Source: Rhodospirillales bacterium
GTDB taxonomy: Bacteria; Pseudomonadota; Alphaproteobacteria; BOG-932; Roseiterribacteraceae
Direction: 5' to 3'
Length of the DNA stretch: 38,232 bases
Assembly: GCA_028291345.1 (NCBI GenBank)
Contig: JAQGIF010000274.1
Coordinates: 1 to 38,232, forward strand
Below, in pieces: positions 25,456 through 33,558 of the stretch. Below the pieces are notes generated by a model. It saw nothing but the letters and a program-made list of their open reading frames with translations. It searched no databases and was not told the origin of the DNA. The translations under genes and the position numbers were made by a program. The first letter of the stretch is position 1. Each line of letters opens with the position of its first letter.

Positions 25456-26658
25456 TTACAGAATTTCGAACAGACCAGCCGCGCCCATGCCGCCAGCGAT
25501 GCACATCGAGACAACGCCGTATTTGACGCCCCGGCGCTTGCCCTCAAGCAGGATATGACCAGTCAAGCGTGCACCGGTCATGCCGAACGGATGGCCGATC
25601 GAGATGCCGCCGCCATTAACGTTCAGTATCTCGTTGGGAATGCCGAGCTGATCGCGGCAATAGACGACCTGGCAGGCGAAAGCCTCGTTGATTTCCCACA
25701 GACCGATATCGCTGATCTCCAGATTATGGCGCTTCAGCAATTTCGGAATGGCGAAGACCGGACCGATACCCATGATTTCGGGATCGCAGCCGGCGACGGC
25801 CACGCCGCGGAAAATGCCGAGCGGCTTGATCCCGCGATTGCGGGCATCGTCGGAGCTCATCAGCACGGCCGCCGACGCGCCGTCGGACAGTTGCGACGCG
25901 TTGCCCGCGGTCACATGCGTGCCTTCCTTGACCCATTGGCCGTTCTTGAAGACCGGCTTCAGGCCGCGCAGGCTTTCGATCGTGGTGTCGGCGCGATTGC
26001 ACTCGTCCTTGGAGATCGTGACTTCCTGCTTTTCCGTCGGATTGCCTTCCTTGTCGAACAGCTGCTTCTGCACGGTGATCGGCACGATCTCATCGTCGAA
26101 CAGGCCGGCATTCTGGCCCGCCGCCGTCCTCTGTTGGCTCTGTAGCGAATACTGGTCTTCCTGCTCTCGCGTAATCTGATAGCGCTCGGCCACTATCTCG
26201 GCGGTCTCGATCATCGGGATGTAGGCGGTGGGGACGAGGTCCATCACTGCCTGCGACTGGGCGCGATAGTTGTTCTTGTGCTTTGTCTGGGTAAGCGAGA
26301 TGGATTCGACGCCGCCCGCGACGGCGATGTCCAGGTCGCCGGCCAGGATGCCTTTGGCCGCCGTAGCGATCGCCATCAGGCCCGAGCTGCAGGCACGGTC
26401 AATCGCCATGCCGGGAACCGTGTTCGGCAGGCCGCCGACATAGCCGCAGAGCCGGCCGATATTATAGGCTTGGGTGCCCTGCTGGGCGACTGCGCCCATA
26501 ATGCAGTCATCGACATCGGCGGGATCGATCCCGGCACGCGCGACCGCGGCCTTGATCACATGACCGCCGAGGACGGGGGCCTCGGTGTCGTTGAACGCGC
26601 CCCGGAAGGATTTGCCCAGCGCGGTGCGCGCGGTGGAAACGATGACGGCTTCTCTCAT
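25456..26658 (-). CDS. fadA6: FadA6-like thiolase (acetyl-CoA acyltransferase)
   Basis: A 400-residue thiolase with nucleophile Cys90 (DRACSSG), His356 in GGGISIGHPFGMTG and Cys386 in SMCIAGGMG, a complete active site. The start ATG 26658 has AAAGGA eight bases upstream; TTG two codons earlier is less likely. FadA6 in actinobacteria thiolyses the opened-ring dioxo-CoA made by IpdAB to 4-methyl-5-oxo-octanedioyl-CoA. The position directly after the echA20-like gene (12-base gap) supports this over a generic beta-oxidation thiolase. Confidence 0.9.
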   Translation of the reverse strand: MREAVIVSTARTALGKSFRGAFNDTEAPVLGGHVIKAAVARAGIDPADVDDCIMGAVAQQGTQAYNIGRLCGYVGGLPNTVPGMAIDRACSSGLMAIATAAKGILAGDLDIAVAGGVESISLTQTKHKNNYRAQSQAVMDLVPTAYIPMIETAEIVAERYQITREQEDQYSLQSQQRTAAGQNAGLFDDEIVPITVQKQLFDKEGNPTEKQEVTISKDECNRADTTIESLRGLKPVFKNGQWVKEGTHVTAGNASQLSDGASAAVLMSSDDARNRGIKPLGIFRGVAVAGCDPEIMGIGPVFAIPKLLKRHNLEISDIGLWEINEAFACQVVYCRDQLGIPNEILNVNGGGISIGHPFGMTGARLTGHILLEGKRRGVKYGVVSMCIAGGMGAAGLFEIL

Positions 26659-26670
26659 GATCAAGGTCCT

Positions 26671-27423
26671 TTAAAACTTGGCGTCGCGCTTGTCGGCGAA
26701 AGCTCTGCGCGCTTCTACGGAGTCGGGGCTGAGATAGGCCTGCAAGGTGAAGCCCTGTTCCCAGCGATATTGATCCTCAAGCTCGCGGTCGCCGACGCCG
26801 GTCAGCGATTCCTTTGTCAGCTTCAGCAGATATGGGGATTTGGAGGCTATTTTACCCGCGATTTCCATTGTCGTGGCAAGCAGCTGATCGCGCGGCACGA
26901 CACGCTCGATCCCGCCATAGCGATAGGCATCGGTCGCACTGATCATCTCGCCAGTGAAGGCCAGGTAACGCAGTTTCTGCACCGGGAAAAGCCGCCGCAA
27001 ATGCGCGCCCCCACCCATTGCGCCGCGATCGATTTCCGGTAGGCCGAACTTGGCGTCCTCGGACGCTATCAGTATGTCGGCCGCCCCGCTGATCCCGATG
27101 CCGCCGCCCAGCACGAAGCCATGCACGGCGACGATCACCGGCTTAGGATTGCGGTGTACAGCCTTGAAGGTGGCGTAGTTGCCGGCATTGAGTTCGACGA
27201 TCCGCTCGGGATGGGCCGCCATCTCTTTGATATCGACACCGGCACAGAAGCCCCGCCCTTCGGCGCGGATCACGATGACGCTGGACTCGGGCTCGGTGCC
27301 CAGATCTTCGATGGCTTTGGCGAGCGCCAGCCAGCCGGCGCTGTCGAGCGCGTTGACCGGCGGATGCTCGATCACCAGCTCGGCGATCTTACCATGGAGA
27401 TGGGTATGGAACGGCAGGGTCAT
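26671..27423 (-). CDS. echA20: EchA20-like crotonase family ring hydrolase
   Basis: A 250-residue single-domain crotonase protein. Oxyanion-hole segments are GRGFCAGVDIKEM and HGFVLGGGIGISGAADI, followed by FGLPEIDRGAMGGGAHLRRL. In the HIP pathway EchA20 opens the five-membered ring of the bicyclic beta-diketone-CoA by hydrolysis. Here the gene lies directly between ipdB-like and fadA6-like genes as part of one transcript (13 and 12 base gaps), which is the main reason for this assignment; an ordinary enoyl-CoA hydratase remains possible. Confidence 0.87.
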   Translation of the reverse strand: MTLPFHTHLHGKIAELVIEHPPVNALDSAGWLALAKAIEDLGTEPESSVIVIRAEGRGFCAGVDIKEMAAHPERIVELNAGNYATFKAVHRNPKPVIVAVHGFVLGGGIGISGAADILIASEDAKFGLPEIDRGAMGGGAHLRRLFPVQKLRYLAFTGEMISATDAYRYGGIERVVPRDQLLATTMEIAGKIASKSPYLLKLTKESLTGVGDRELEDQYRWEQGFTLQAYLSPDSVEARRAFADKRDAKF

Positions 27424-27436
27424 TCTTGGGATCCTA

Positions 27437-28240
27437 TCAGGCTGCGCGGATGCCGGGCGGGTTGTCCTTGAGCATCGCGGCGCGGATATTGTGCGGGTCC
27501 AGCCGGCGGATGATCGCGAGCTGCTCCGCGGTCGGATGCAGCGTCTCCTTCATCGACGGGGATTTCAGCAGCGGGAAGCCGGTCGCCGCCTGCACCTCTT
27601 CGAAGGTCACGCCGGGATGCAGCGAGCGCACCTGGATCGCATGATCCGGCCCCTCGAAATCCAGTACGCAGAGGTTGCTCACGATCAGCCGCAGATCGAC
27701 ATAATCCTGCTTCACGCCGGCGGGCCAGCGCGCCTTGTTGTAGCCGACGCCGCCAACCATATCGACTTCGCCTTCGACGAAGACACGGGTGCTGTGATTG
27801 GCCACCCACATGGAGTTCATGTGGTTGATGGTGTTGCCGGGAAGCCCGCGCACGCCGAGCTGCTGGATCTTCGGCTTGCGGAAATCGGAGCCGATCATCG
27901 ACAGGTTGGTCTGGCCCCAGCGGTCAATCTGGACCGGGCCGGTCATCGCATGGCGCAGGCCGCGCCAGACGCAGTCGAAGACGCGCGAGAACGGCAGATG
28001 GCCGGAGAATTTCGGCTTATAATCGCCGCGCGGCCCCAGCGGAATTGGTTCCTCGACCAGATAGGCCTCGCTATCGGTCATCAGCAATTCCGGCGTGTGC
28101 GTCAGCTTCGCCAGGCTGGCGCCCAGGCGGGTCAGTGGGCCCCCGGCACCTGAGGCCAGAACTTCGCCGTTGCCGCGCCAGGCTTCTGAGGCGGCAGTGA
28201 CGATCAGTTCGGCGAGTGAGAAGTCTGTCGATTGGCTCAT
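27437..28240 (-). CDS. ipdB: IpdB-like beta subunit of ring-cleaving CoA hydrolase
   Basis: A 267-residue protein of the class I CoA-transferase beta-subunit fold. The motifs SGAGGPLTRLGASLAK, SEAYLVEEP, GRWGQTNLSMIGSDFRKPK-like segment (DRWGQTNLSMIG) and FVEGEVDMVGGVGYN follow. The usual transferase active-site Glu context is not obvious, fitting IpdAB, which uses the fold as a hydrolase. IpdAB opens the remaining six-membered ring of COCHEA-CoA. The gap of 16 bases from the ipdA-like gene indicates co-translation of the two subunits. Confidence 0.9.
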   Translation of the reverse strand: MSQSTDFSLAELIVTAASEAWRGNGEVLASGAGGPLTRLGASLAKLTHTPELLMTDSEAYLVEEPIPLGPRGDYKPKFSGHLPFSRVFDCVWRGLRHAMTGPVQIDRWGQTNLSMIGSDFRKPKIQQLGVRGLPGNTINHMNSMWVANHSTRVFVEGEVDMVGGVGYNKARWPAGVKQDYVDLRLIVSNLCVLDFEGPDHAIQVRSLHPGVTFEEVQAATGFPLLKSPSMKETLHPTAEQLAIIRRLDPHNIRAAMLKDNPPGIRAA

Positions 28241-28256
28241 GATCTGCCGTCCTGCC

Positions 28257-29135
28257 TTAAAATACGGGAAGCTTGAGATTCTTGACGCGCTCGGCTCCGC
28301 CGGCCTTTTCGAGATACGCGTCTTCCCCGCCCGTCACATATTCGGCGACATATTTATCCCAGCCATCCTCTTCGGCGGCCGAGGCGGCGTATTTCTTCAT
28401 ATGATCCATGTCCCAGCCATACATCGGCGGGAACGATGTCGGGTGCGCGCCGAACGGGGCGTGGACGACGCCGGTCACCAGATAACGTTCGAACAGGTTT
28501 TGCTTGGCGGTGTCAGGATGCGAGAAATCCATCCGGTCGACCAGCTCCTCGGTGCTGACGAAGCATTTCTCGGCGGCACGGGCGAACTGATCGTCGAAAT
28601 AGGGATCGGGCCCGTCAATCTGGGTATTACCGAGCTTGTCGGAACGATTCACATGGATCAGCGCGACGTCGAGATTTAGCGCCGGCATTGCCAACAGCAC
28701 TTCACCATCGGCATAGGGGGAGGTGATCGTCTTGAACTCGGGATTATAGGTCATGACGTCGGTGCCGAGGCCGACCCGGGTCGGCAGAAACGGCAGGCGC
28801 ATACCGGCGGCGCGCAGGCCCCAGGTCAACATGCCCTCGTCGAGCTCGACCACGTCGATCGCGCCGGCCTGGCGGGCCTTGCGGTAATAGGGCTCCTGCG
28901 GGATCGCATCGAGCGAGACGAAACCGTAAATGACTTTCTTCAGCTTGCCTGCGGCCCAGAGCATGCCGACTTCCGGGCCGCCATAGGCGACCAGGGTCAA
29001 GTCCTTGAGGTCCGAGCGGAGGATTTCGCGGACCAGCGACATCGGCTTGCGCCGGGGACCCCAGCCACCGATACCGATCGTCATCCCGCTCTTCAACTGG
29101 GCGACGACGTCACCCGCGGTCATTTGCTTGTTCAT
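28257..29135 (-). CDS. ipdA: IpdA-like alpha subunit of ring-cleaving CoA hydrolase
   Basis: A 292-residue CoA-transferase alpha-subunit-fold protein. It has KSGMTIGIGGWGPRRKPMSL (CoA-binding glycine turn, 16-34), LVAYGGPEVGML and the acidic VVELDEGMLTWGLRAAGMRLPF segment at 95-115. In characterised IpdA an essential Glu lies near residue 105; Glu97 or Glu100 here is the likely counterpart. A Cys or Ser nucleophile is not apparent. IpdA and IpdB together form the ring-cleaving hydrolase. A 25-base gap separates it from the upstream FadB-like gene. Confidence 0.91.
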   Translation of the reverse strand: MNKQMTAGDVVAQLKSGMTIGIGGWGPRRKPMSLVREILRSDLKDLTLVAYGGPEVGMLWAAGKLKKVIYGFVSLDAIPQEPYYRKARQAGAIDVVELDEGMLTWGLRAAGMRLPFLPTRVGLGTDVMTYNPEFKTITSPYADGEVLLAMPALNLDVALIHVNRSDKLGNTQIDGPDPYFDDQFARAAEKCFVSTEELVDRMDFSHPDTAKQNLFERYLVTGVVHAPFGAHPTSFPPMYGWDMDHMKKYAASAAEEDGWDKYVAEYVTGGEDAYLEKAGGAERVKNLKLPVF

Positions 29136-29160
29136 GATTGACCTAGCTTAGTGGTGATTT

Positions 29161-31242
29161 TCATTTGTCGTAGAAGCCCTTGCCGGCCAGCGCCAAACGC
29201 TCCAGCAGCGGCGCCGGGGTAAAGAACTCGGCCCCGACCTGATCCTTATATTTCAGCAAGGCGTCATAGATGGTCTTGAGCCCGATCTGGTCGGCATAAA
29301 ACATCGGGCCGCCCAGATAGACCGGGAAACCGAAGCCGGTCAGCCAGACGATGTCGATATCGTGCGGCCGGGCGGCAATACCCTCCTCCAATATCTTCGC
29401 GCCTTCGTTGATCATCGCATAGATCAGCCGCTCGCGAATCTCGGTGTCGCCGATCGGCCGGCGGGTGATGCCGCGCGCCGCCGAATGCTGGGCGATCAGC
29501 GCCTCGATGGCCGGATCCGGCGTCGCCTTGCGCTTGTCGTCATAGGTGTAATAGCCAGCGCCGGTCTTCTGGCCATAGCGGCCGAGTTCGAACAGCTGAT
29601 CGACCAGGTTGGCCTTGTGCTCGCGCTCGGAGAGTTTGTCCCAGCGCGCCTTGCGCGCCGCATATTGCACATCGATTCCGGCGAGGTCGGCCACCTGATA
29701 CGGCCCCATGGCGAAGCCGAAATCATAGAGCACCTTGTCAATCTGCCAGGGGGTTGCCCCCTCCTCCAGCATGAACATGCCTTCACGTGACCGCTTGGCC
29801 AGCATGCGGTTGCCGATGAAGCCGTCGCAGACGCCGGACAGGACCGAGACCTTCTTGATCGTCTTGCCGATCTTCATCACGGTCGCCAGCACGTCCGACG
29901 CGGTCTTGGCGCCGCGGACATTCTCCAACAGCCGCATCACATTAGCGGGGTTGAAGAAATGCATGCCGACAACATCGGTCGGACGGCCGCTGGCTTCGGC
30001 CAGCGCGTCGATATCGAGATAGGAGGTGTTGGTCGCCAGGATCGAGCCCGGCTTGGTGACCTTGCCCAGCTTTGCGAAGACCTGTTTCTTCACCGCCATG
30101 TCCTCGAACACGGCCTCGATCACCAGATCGACATCCTTCAACTCGGCATAATCGGTCGTCGGCTTGATCAGCGCCAGTCTGGCGTCCAGCGCCTCCTGGG
30201 TCATCGTTCCCTTGGCGACATTGCCGCCATAGATCTTGCGCATCGTACCGAGCGATTTATCCAGGGTCGGCTGGTCCAGCCCGACGAGGACCACCGGCAG
30301 GCCCGCATTGATGAAGCACATGGCGATGCCGGTGCCCATCGCGCCCGGCCCGGCAACACCGACCGATTTGACGTCGCGAAGCTTGGTGTCTTCCGGCAGG
30401 CCCGGTACCTTGGCGACTTCGCGCTCGGCGAAGAAGGCGTGACGCTGAGCCTTGGACTGTGCCCCCTGCATCAGGTCGATGCACAGCGCATATTCGCGCT
30501 TGGAGCCTTCCTCCAGCGGGTAATCGACCGCAAGCTTGACCGCATCGACGCATTTCTGCGGCGCGAGGAAACCGCGCTGTTTCTTCGCCAGAGCCGCCTT
30601 GGTCTCTTCGAAGATTGCAGGATTCTCGACTTTGGCGGTCAGCGATCCGGTACGGCGTATCGGGGTGCCGTCGGCCAGCAGCTTCTCGGTAAAAGCGATG
30701 GCGCCAGCCAATAGGTCGCCCTCGATGATCGCATCGATCAAGCCGATCGCCTGGGCCTTGGAGGCGGGAATGTCATTGCCTTCGGTGATCATGGTCAGCG
30801 CCGCATCGACACCGATCAATCGTGGCAAACGCTGCGTGCCGCCGGCGCCCGGCAAAATGCCGAGCTTTACTTCAGGCAATCCGAGGCGCGCCGAGGGAAC
30901 CGCGACGCGGAAATGGCAGGCGAGCGCAACCTCGAGACCGCCGCCGAGCGCCGTGCCGTGGATCGCGGCGACGAATGGCTTGGTCGAGGCTTCTAGGTCG
31001 GCAACCAGTGTGTTCAGCAGCGGCGGCTCCAACGGCCGGCCGAACTCGCGGATATCGGCGCCGGCGATGAAGGTCCGGCCGGCGCAGATTAGGATCAGCG
31101 CTTTGATTTCGGGATCGGCGTCCGCCTGAGCGACCGCAGCGGTCAGCCCGGCGCGCACGGCGTGGCCCAGCGCATTAACGGGCGGGTTATCGACTGTGGC
31201 AATGCCGATATGGCCTTGCTTGGTGAATGTGACGCCCGCCAT
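29161..31242 (-). CDS. Bifunctional enoyl-CoA hydratase/3-hydroxyacyl-CoA dehydrogenase (FadB/FadJ-like)
   Basis: A 693-residue fusion. Residues 1-190 are a crotonase domain with AGRTFIAGADIREF, HGTALGGGLEVALACH (Glu104) and GLPEVKLGILPGAGGTQRLPR (Glu124). From about 290 the NAD-binding domain follows, with GPGAMGTG at 298-305, ATNTSYLDIDALAE and VVGMHFFNPANVM carrying the catalytic His. Two C-terminal helical domains follow (GFIGNRML, GFAMGPYQVADLAGID). It performs two successive steps of beta-oxidation. Its start is 3 bases after the stop of the quinone oxidoreductase gene. Side-chain or late linear CoA intermediates are the probable substrates. Confidence 0.94.
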   Translation of the reverse strand: MAGVTFTKQGHIGIATVDNPPVNALGHAVRAGLTAAVAQADADPEIKALILICAGRTFIAGADIREFGRPLEPPLLNTLVADLEASTKPFVAAIHGTALGGGLEVALACHFRVAVPSARLGLPEVKLGILPGAGGTQRLPRLIGVDAALTMITEGNDIPASKAQAIGLIDAIIEGDLLAGAIAFTEKLLADGTPIRRTGSLTAKVENPAIFEETKAALAKKQRGFLAPQKCVDAVKLAVDYPLEEGSKREYALCIDLMQGAQSKAQRHAFFAEREVAKVPGLPEDTKLRDVKSVGVAGPGAMGTGIAMCFINAGLPVVLVGLDQPTLDKSLGTMRKIYGGNVAKGTMTQEALDARLALIKPTTDYAELKDVDLVIEAVFEDMAVKKQVFAKLGKVTKPGSILATNTSYLDIDALAEASGRPTDVVGMHFFNPANVMRLLENVRGAKTASDVLATVMKIGKTIKKVSVLSGVCDGFIGNRMLAKRSREGMFMLEEGATPWQIDKVLYDFGFAMGPYQVADLAGIDVQYAARKARWDKLSEREHKANLVDQLFELGRYGQKTGAGYYTYDDKRKATPDPAIEALIAQHSAARGITRRPIGDTEIRERLIYAMINEGAKILEEGIAARPHDIDIVWLTGFGFPVYLGGPMFYADQIGLKTIYDALLKYKDQVGAEFFTPAPLLERLALAGKGFYDK

Positions 31243-31245
31243 GTT

Positions 31246-32223
31246 CTACTCCATTACCACAACGACTTTGCCCTTGGTGCGGCGGCTGGTGACCTCCAGG
31301 ATCGCATCCGCTGCTTTGTCCAGCGGGAAGGTCGCCGAAATACAGGGCTTGAGCTTGCCCTCAGCATACCATGCCAGAAGCTCGGCCACGTCTTCGCGCC
31401 CGGTCTTCGGATCGGCCTTCAGCGCGGCGCCCCAATAAACCCCGACGATGGATGAGCTTTTCAGCAGCAGCAGATTGATCGGAATCTTCGGAATATCACC
31501 GGCAGCGAAGCCGATCACCAGGAACCGCCCGAGCCAGGCGAGGCTACGCACCGCCTGCTCGGCGAGCGGCCCACCGACCGGGTCGTAAACGATATCGACA
31601 CCCTTGCCACCGGTGATCTGCTTCAGCCGGTCCTTCAGATTTTCGGTGGAATAATTAATGACCTCGTCCGCGCCGTACTCCTTGGTTAACGCCAGCTTCT
31701 CGTCGCTGGAGGCGGCGGCGATGACCTTGGCGCCCATGACCTTGCCGAGTTCGACGGCCGTTAGCCCGACGCCGCCGGCGGCGCCCAGCACCAGCAGCGT
31801 CTCGCCCGGCTTCAGCTTGCCGCGGGGCTTCAATGCATGGTGTGAGGTGGCGTAGGTGATCAGGAAGCCGGCGCCCTCGGCGAAGCTCATCGCATCCGGC
31901 ATAGGGAAAACCAGATAGGCGTCGAGAGCGACCTCTTCAGCCAAACCGCCCACACCGGGGAAGCCGAGGACACGCTGGCCGACCTTTAGACCGGAGACGC
32001 CCTCACCCAATTCCTTGATGATGCCGGCGACTTCGAGGCCAGGCGAAAACGGCAGAGGCGGCTTAGTTTGATACTTGCCTTGGACGATCAAGCCGTCGGG
32101 AAAATTGATACCGCACGCCTTGACGGAAATGACCACCTGGCCGAGACCGGCCTTGAGGGACGGCACATCCTCGACAACCAGCTGATCGACGGGACCGAAT
32201 TCCTTGCACAAGACGGCTTTCAT
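31246..32223 (-). CDS. NADPH:quinone oxidoreductase family protein (zinc-free MDR)
   Basis: A 325-residue medium-chain dehydrogenase/reductase without zinc ligands. It has VKACGINFPDGLIVQGKYQ (substrate-side), SPGLEVAGIIKELGEGV, the NADPH loop VLGAAGGVGLTAVELGK, and a closing TKGKVVVVME. Related enzymes reduce quinones or the double bond of enones. It is the first gene of the 12-gene operon, with AGGGTGA just before ATG 32223 and a long upstream gap that would hold the promoter. A role as enone or enoyl-CoA reductase in ring breakdown is possible but unproven. Confidence 0.9.
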   Translation of the reverse strand: MKAVLCKEFGPVDQLVVEDVPSLKAGLGQVVISVKACGINFPDGLIVQGKYQTKPPLPFSPGLEVAGIIKELGEGVSGLKVGQRVLGFPGVGGLAEEVALDAYLVFPMPDAMSFAEGAGFLITYATSHHALKPRGKLKPGETLLVLGAAGGVGLTAVELGKVMGAKVIAAASSDEKLALTKEYGADEVINYSTENLKDRLKQITGGKGVDIVYDPVGGPLAEQAVRSLAWLGRFLVIGFAAGDIPKIPINLLLLKSSSIVGVYWGAALKADPKTGREDVAELLAWYAEGKLKPCISATFPLDKAADAILEVTSRRTKGKVVVVME

Positions 32224-32554
32224 TCACCCTACCCGAAAATCTTTGTGTCATGGACGGCCGGAAGGCCGGCGGCCCGACGAAATGGCCAGGGGAGGCCGGG
32301 TCGGCAAAAACCGCAGAAGGTTGCGGAATTTTACCGGAAGATTTTTACGCGTTGCACCGATAAATCCGCATGGGTCATTGAAAACCTCACGGAACCGCAC
32401 CGGGCGAACTATCCTCTACAGGACAGGTTTTCGAATCACAAGTGACGGTCCGGAATGAGGCGCATGTCATTTCACCCGGGCGCCGGTCGGAGCGCCCGCG
32501 GGAACAACACCCAAGCTTTCGGCGCCGCCCGGACGAGCCGAGCGGCGCCCTTGA
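32224..32554. promoter_or_regulatory. 331-base gap holding the presumed promoter of the 12-gene operon
   Basis: No coding frame with family resemblance is seen here. The part next to 32223 must contain the promoter and ribosome site of the quinone oxidoreductase operon. A GC-rich dyad GCCGG-AAGG-CCGGC lies in its leader region near 32260. Two further GC-rich hairpins lie towards the other end: GGGCGC/GCGCCC at 32478-32497 and the terminator-like one listed separately. No clear -35/-10 pair is visible. Confidence 0.4.
32520..32550 (-). terminator. Terminator-like hairpin after the duplicated membrane protein gene
   Basis: GGCGCCGC (32521-32528) pairs perfectly with GCGGCGCC (32542-32549) around a 13-base loop, only 5 bases past the stop codon at 32555. 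There is no T-run on the minus-strand side, so termination may be partial. It separates the membrane gene from the steroid operon. Confidence 0.5.
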
Positions 32555-33433
32555 TCATTCCGCCGCGGCGAGCGTGGCGATGCGCGCCTTCGGGCGATAG
32601 GCCCATTCGAAGAAGATCATCATGATGACCGTCAGCATCGCGCCTTCGGGCACCTGAATGAACAGCATCTTCCAGGTATATTTATCCATCGCAACGAACA
32701 TCTGCATGTTGGGGATGACCACCCAAACACCCAGCCAAACCCCGAACCAGATCGCATTGGCCATGCCGCGTTGCGGATAAACCCGCAGAAACAGGTAGCA
32801 GAAGATGCTGAGCTGGAAGAGGTACGTTACGAACAGCCAACCAAACAGCACCAACCCGACATGCTCACGATGCGGGAAGTCATGCGCCGGATATTCGGTG
32901 AAGATCTTCTGAGCCACCAGCTGATGGAACGGAAGATCCAGCGCGAAGACCAGGATCGCACTCAATATGCCCATGATCAGGAAGCGGGTCTGGTCGGTCT
33001 TGGCCGGCAACCAATTCTCATCCTTCGGGCGATATATCAGCTGGAAGACAGCCATCGCGATCATCATCATCGCAATACCTTCGAGCATCTGCATCGCCAG
33101 GAAGTCCCAACCCACATTGGGCGTGCCGACAAAAAACTGGCCATTAGGCAGCACGATGAAAAACCCACCCCAGGCGCCCCACCAGAGCGCGGTCGATAGG
33201 CTGCGCTGCGGATAGACGCGCAGATAGAGGTACGCGAAAACCGCGAGCTCAACGAAGATGGTCGCGAACAGGAAAGGCAACAGCGCCTTCACCTCGTCCG
33301 CCGGGCGCCCCGGATAATCGGCATACATGCCGACGGCGATATGACCGTGCCACGCCAGAGTGAGCACGAAGACCAGAATCGACACGACGAACGCGGCGAT
33401 CAGAAAACGCGGCCATTGAATTGTGATGTTCAT
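32555..33433 (-). CDS. Internally duplicated multi-pass membrane protein, function unknown
   Basis: A 292-residue integral membrane protein made of two similar halves, each of about 140 residues with roughly four transmembrane helices. Repeated landmarks have a constant offset of 145: LRVYPQR at 71-77 and 216-222, LPNGQFFV at 95-102 and IPNMQMFV at 240-247, YRPK at 134-137 and 279-282. I do not recognise the family. GGGGGAGGA precedes ATG 33433. The gene follows the LldP-like permease on the same strand after 125 bases and precedes the steroid operon. The dimer-like build suggests a small carrier or channel, perhaps for a hydrophobic substrate. That is speculation. Confidence 0.85.
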   Translation of the reverse strand: MNITIQWPRFLIAAFVVSILVFVLTLAWHGHIAVGMYADYPGRPADEVKALLPFLFATIFVELAVFAYLYLRVYPQRSLSTALWWGAWGGFFIVLPNGQFFVGTPNVGWDFLAMQMLEGIAMMMIAMAVFQLIYRPKDENWLPAKTDQTRFLIMGILSAILVFALDLPFHQLVAQKIFTEYPAHDFPHREHVGLVLFGWLFVTYLFQLSIFCYLFLRVYPQRGMANAIWFGVWLGVWVVIPNMQMFVAMDKYTWKMLFIQVPEGAMLTVIMMIFFEWAYRPKARIATLAAAE

Positions 33434-33558
33434 GACATCCTCCCCCTAATTTTAATTTGACCCACTATAGCGGGGAAGCAGCGGTTGGTACTAGGCTCAA
33501 TGTTCCGGCTGCCCATCTTGTTGGGGATGCTCCCCTCGTACCGCTCAAACATGGAACC

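Noticed and set aside
28257-29135. Ordinary 3-oxoacid CoA-transferase (such as PcaI) identity for the IpdA-like protein
   Set aside because: Length, the ELDEG segment and the EchA20, FadA6 and IpdC neighbours fit the ring-cleaving hydrolase better.
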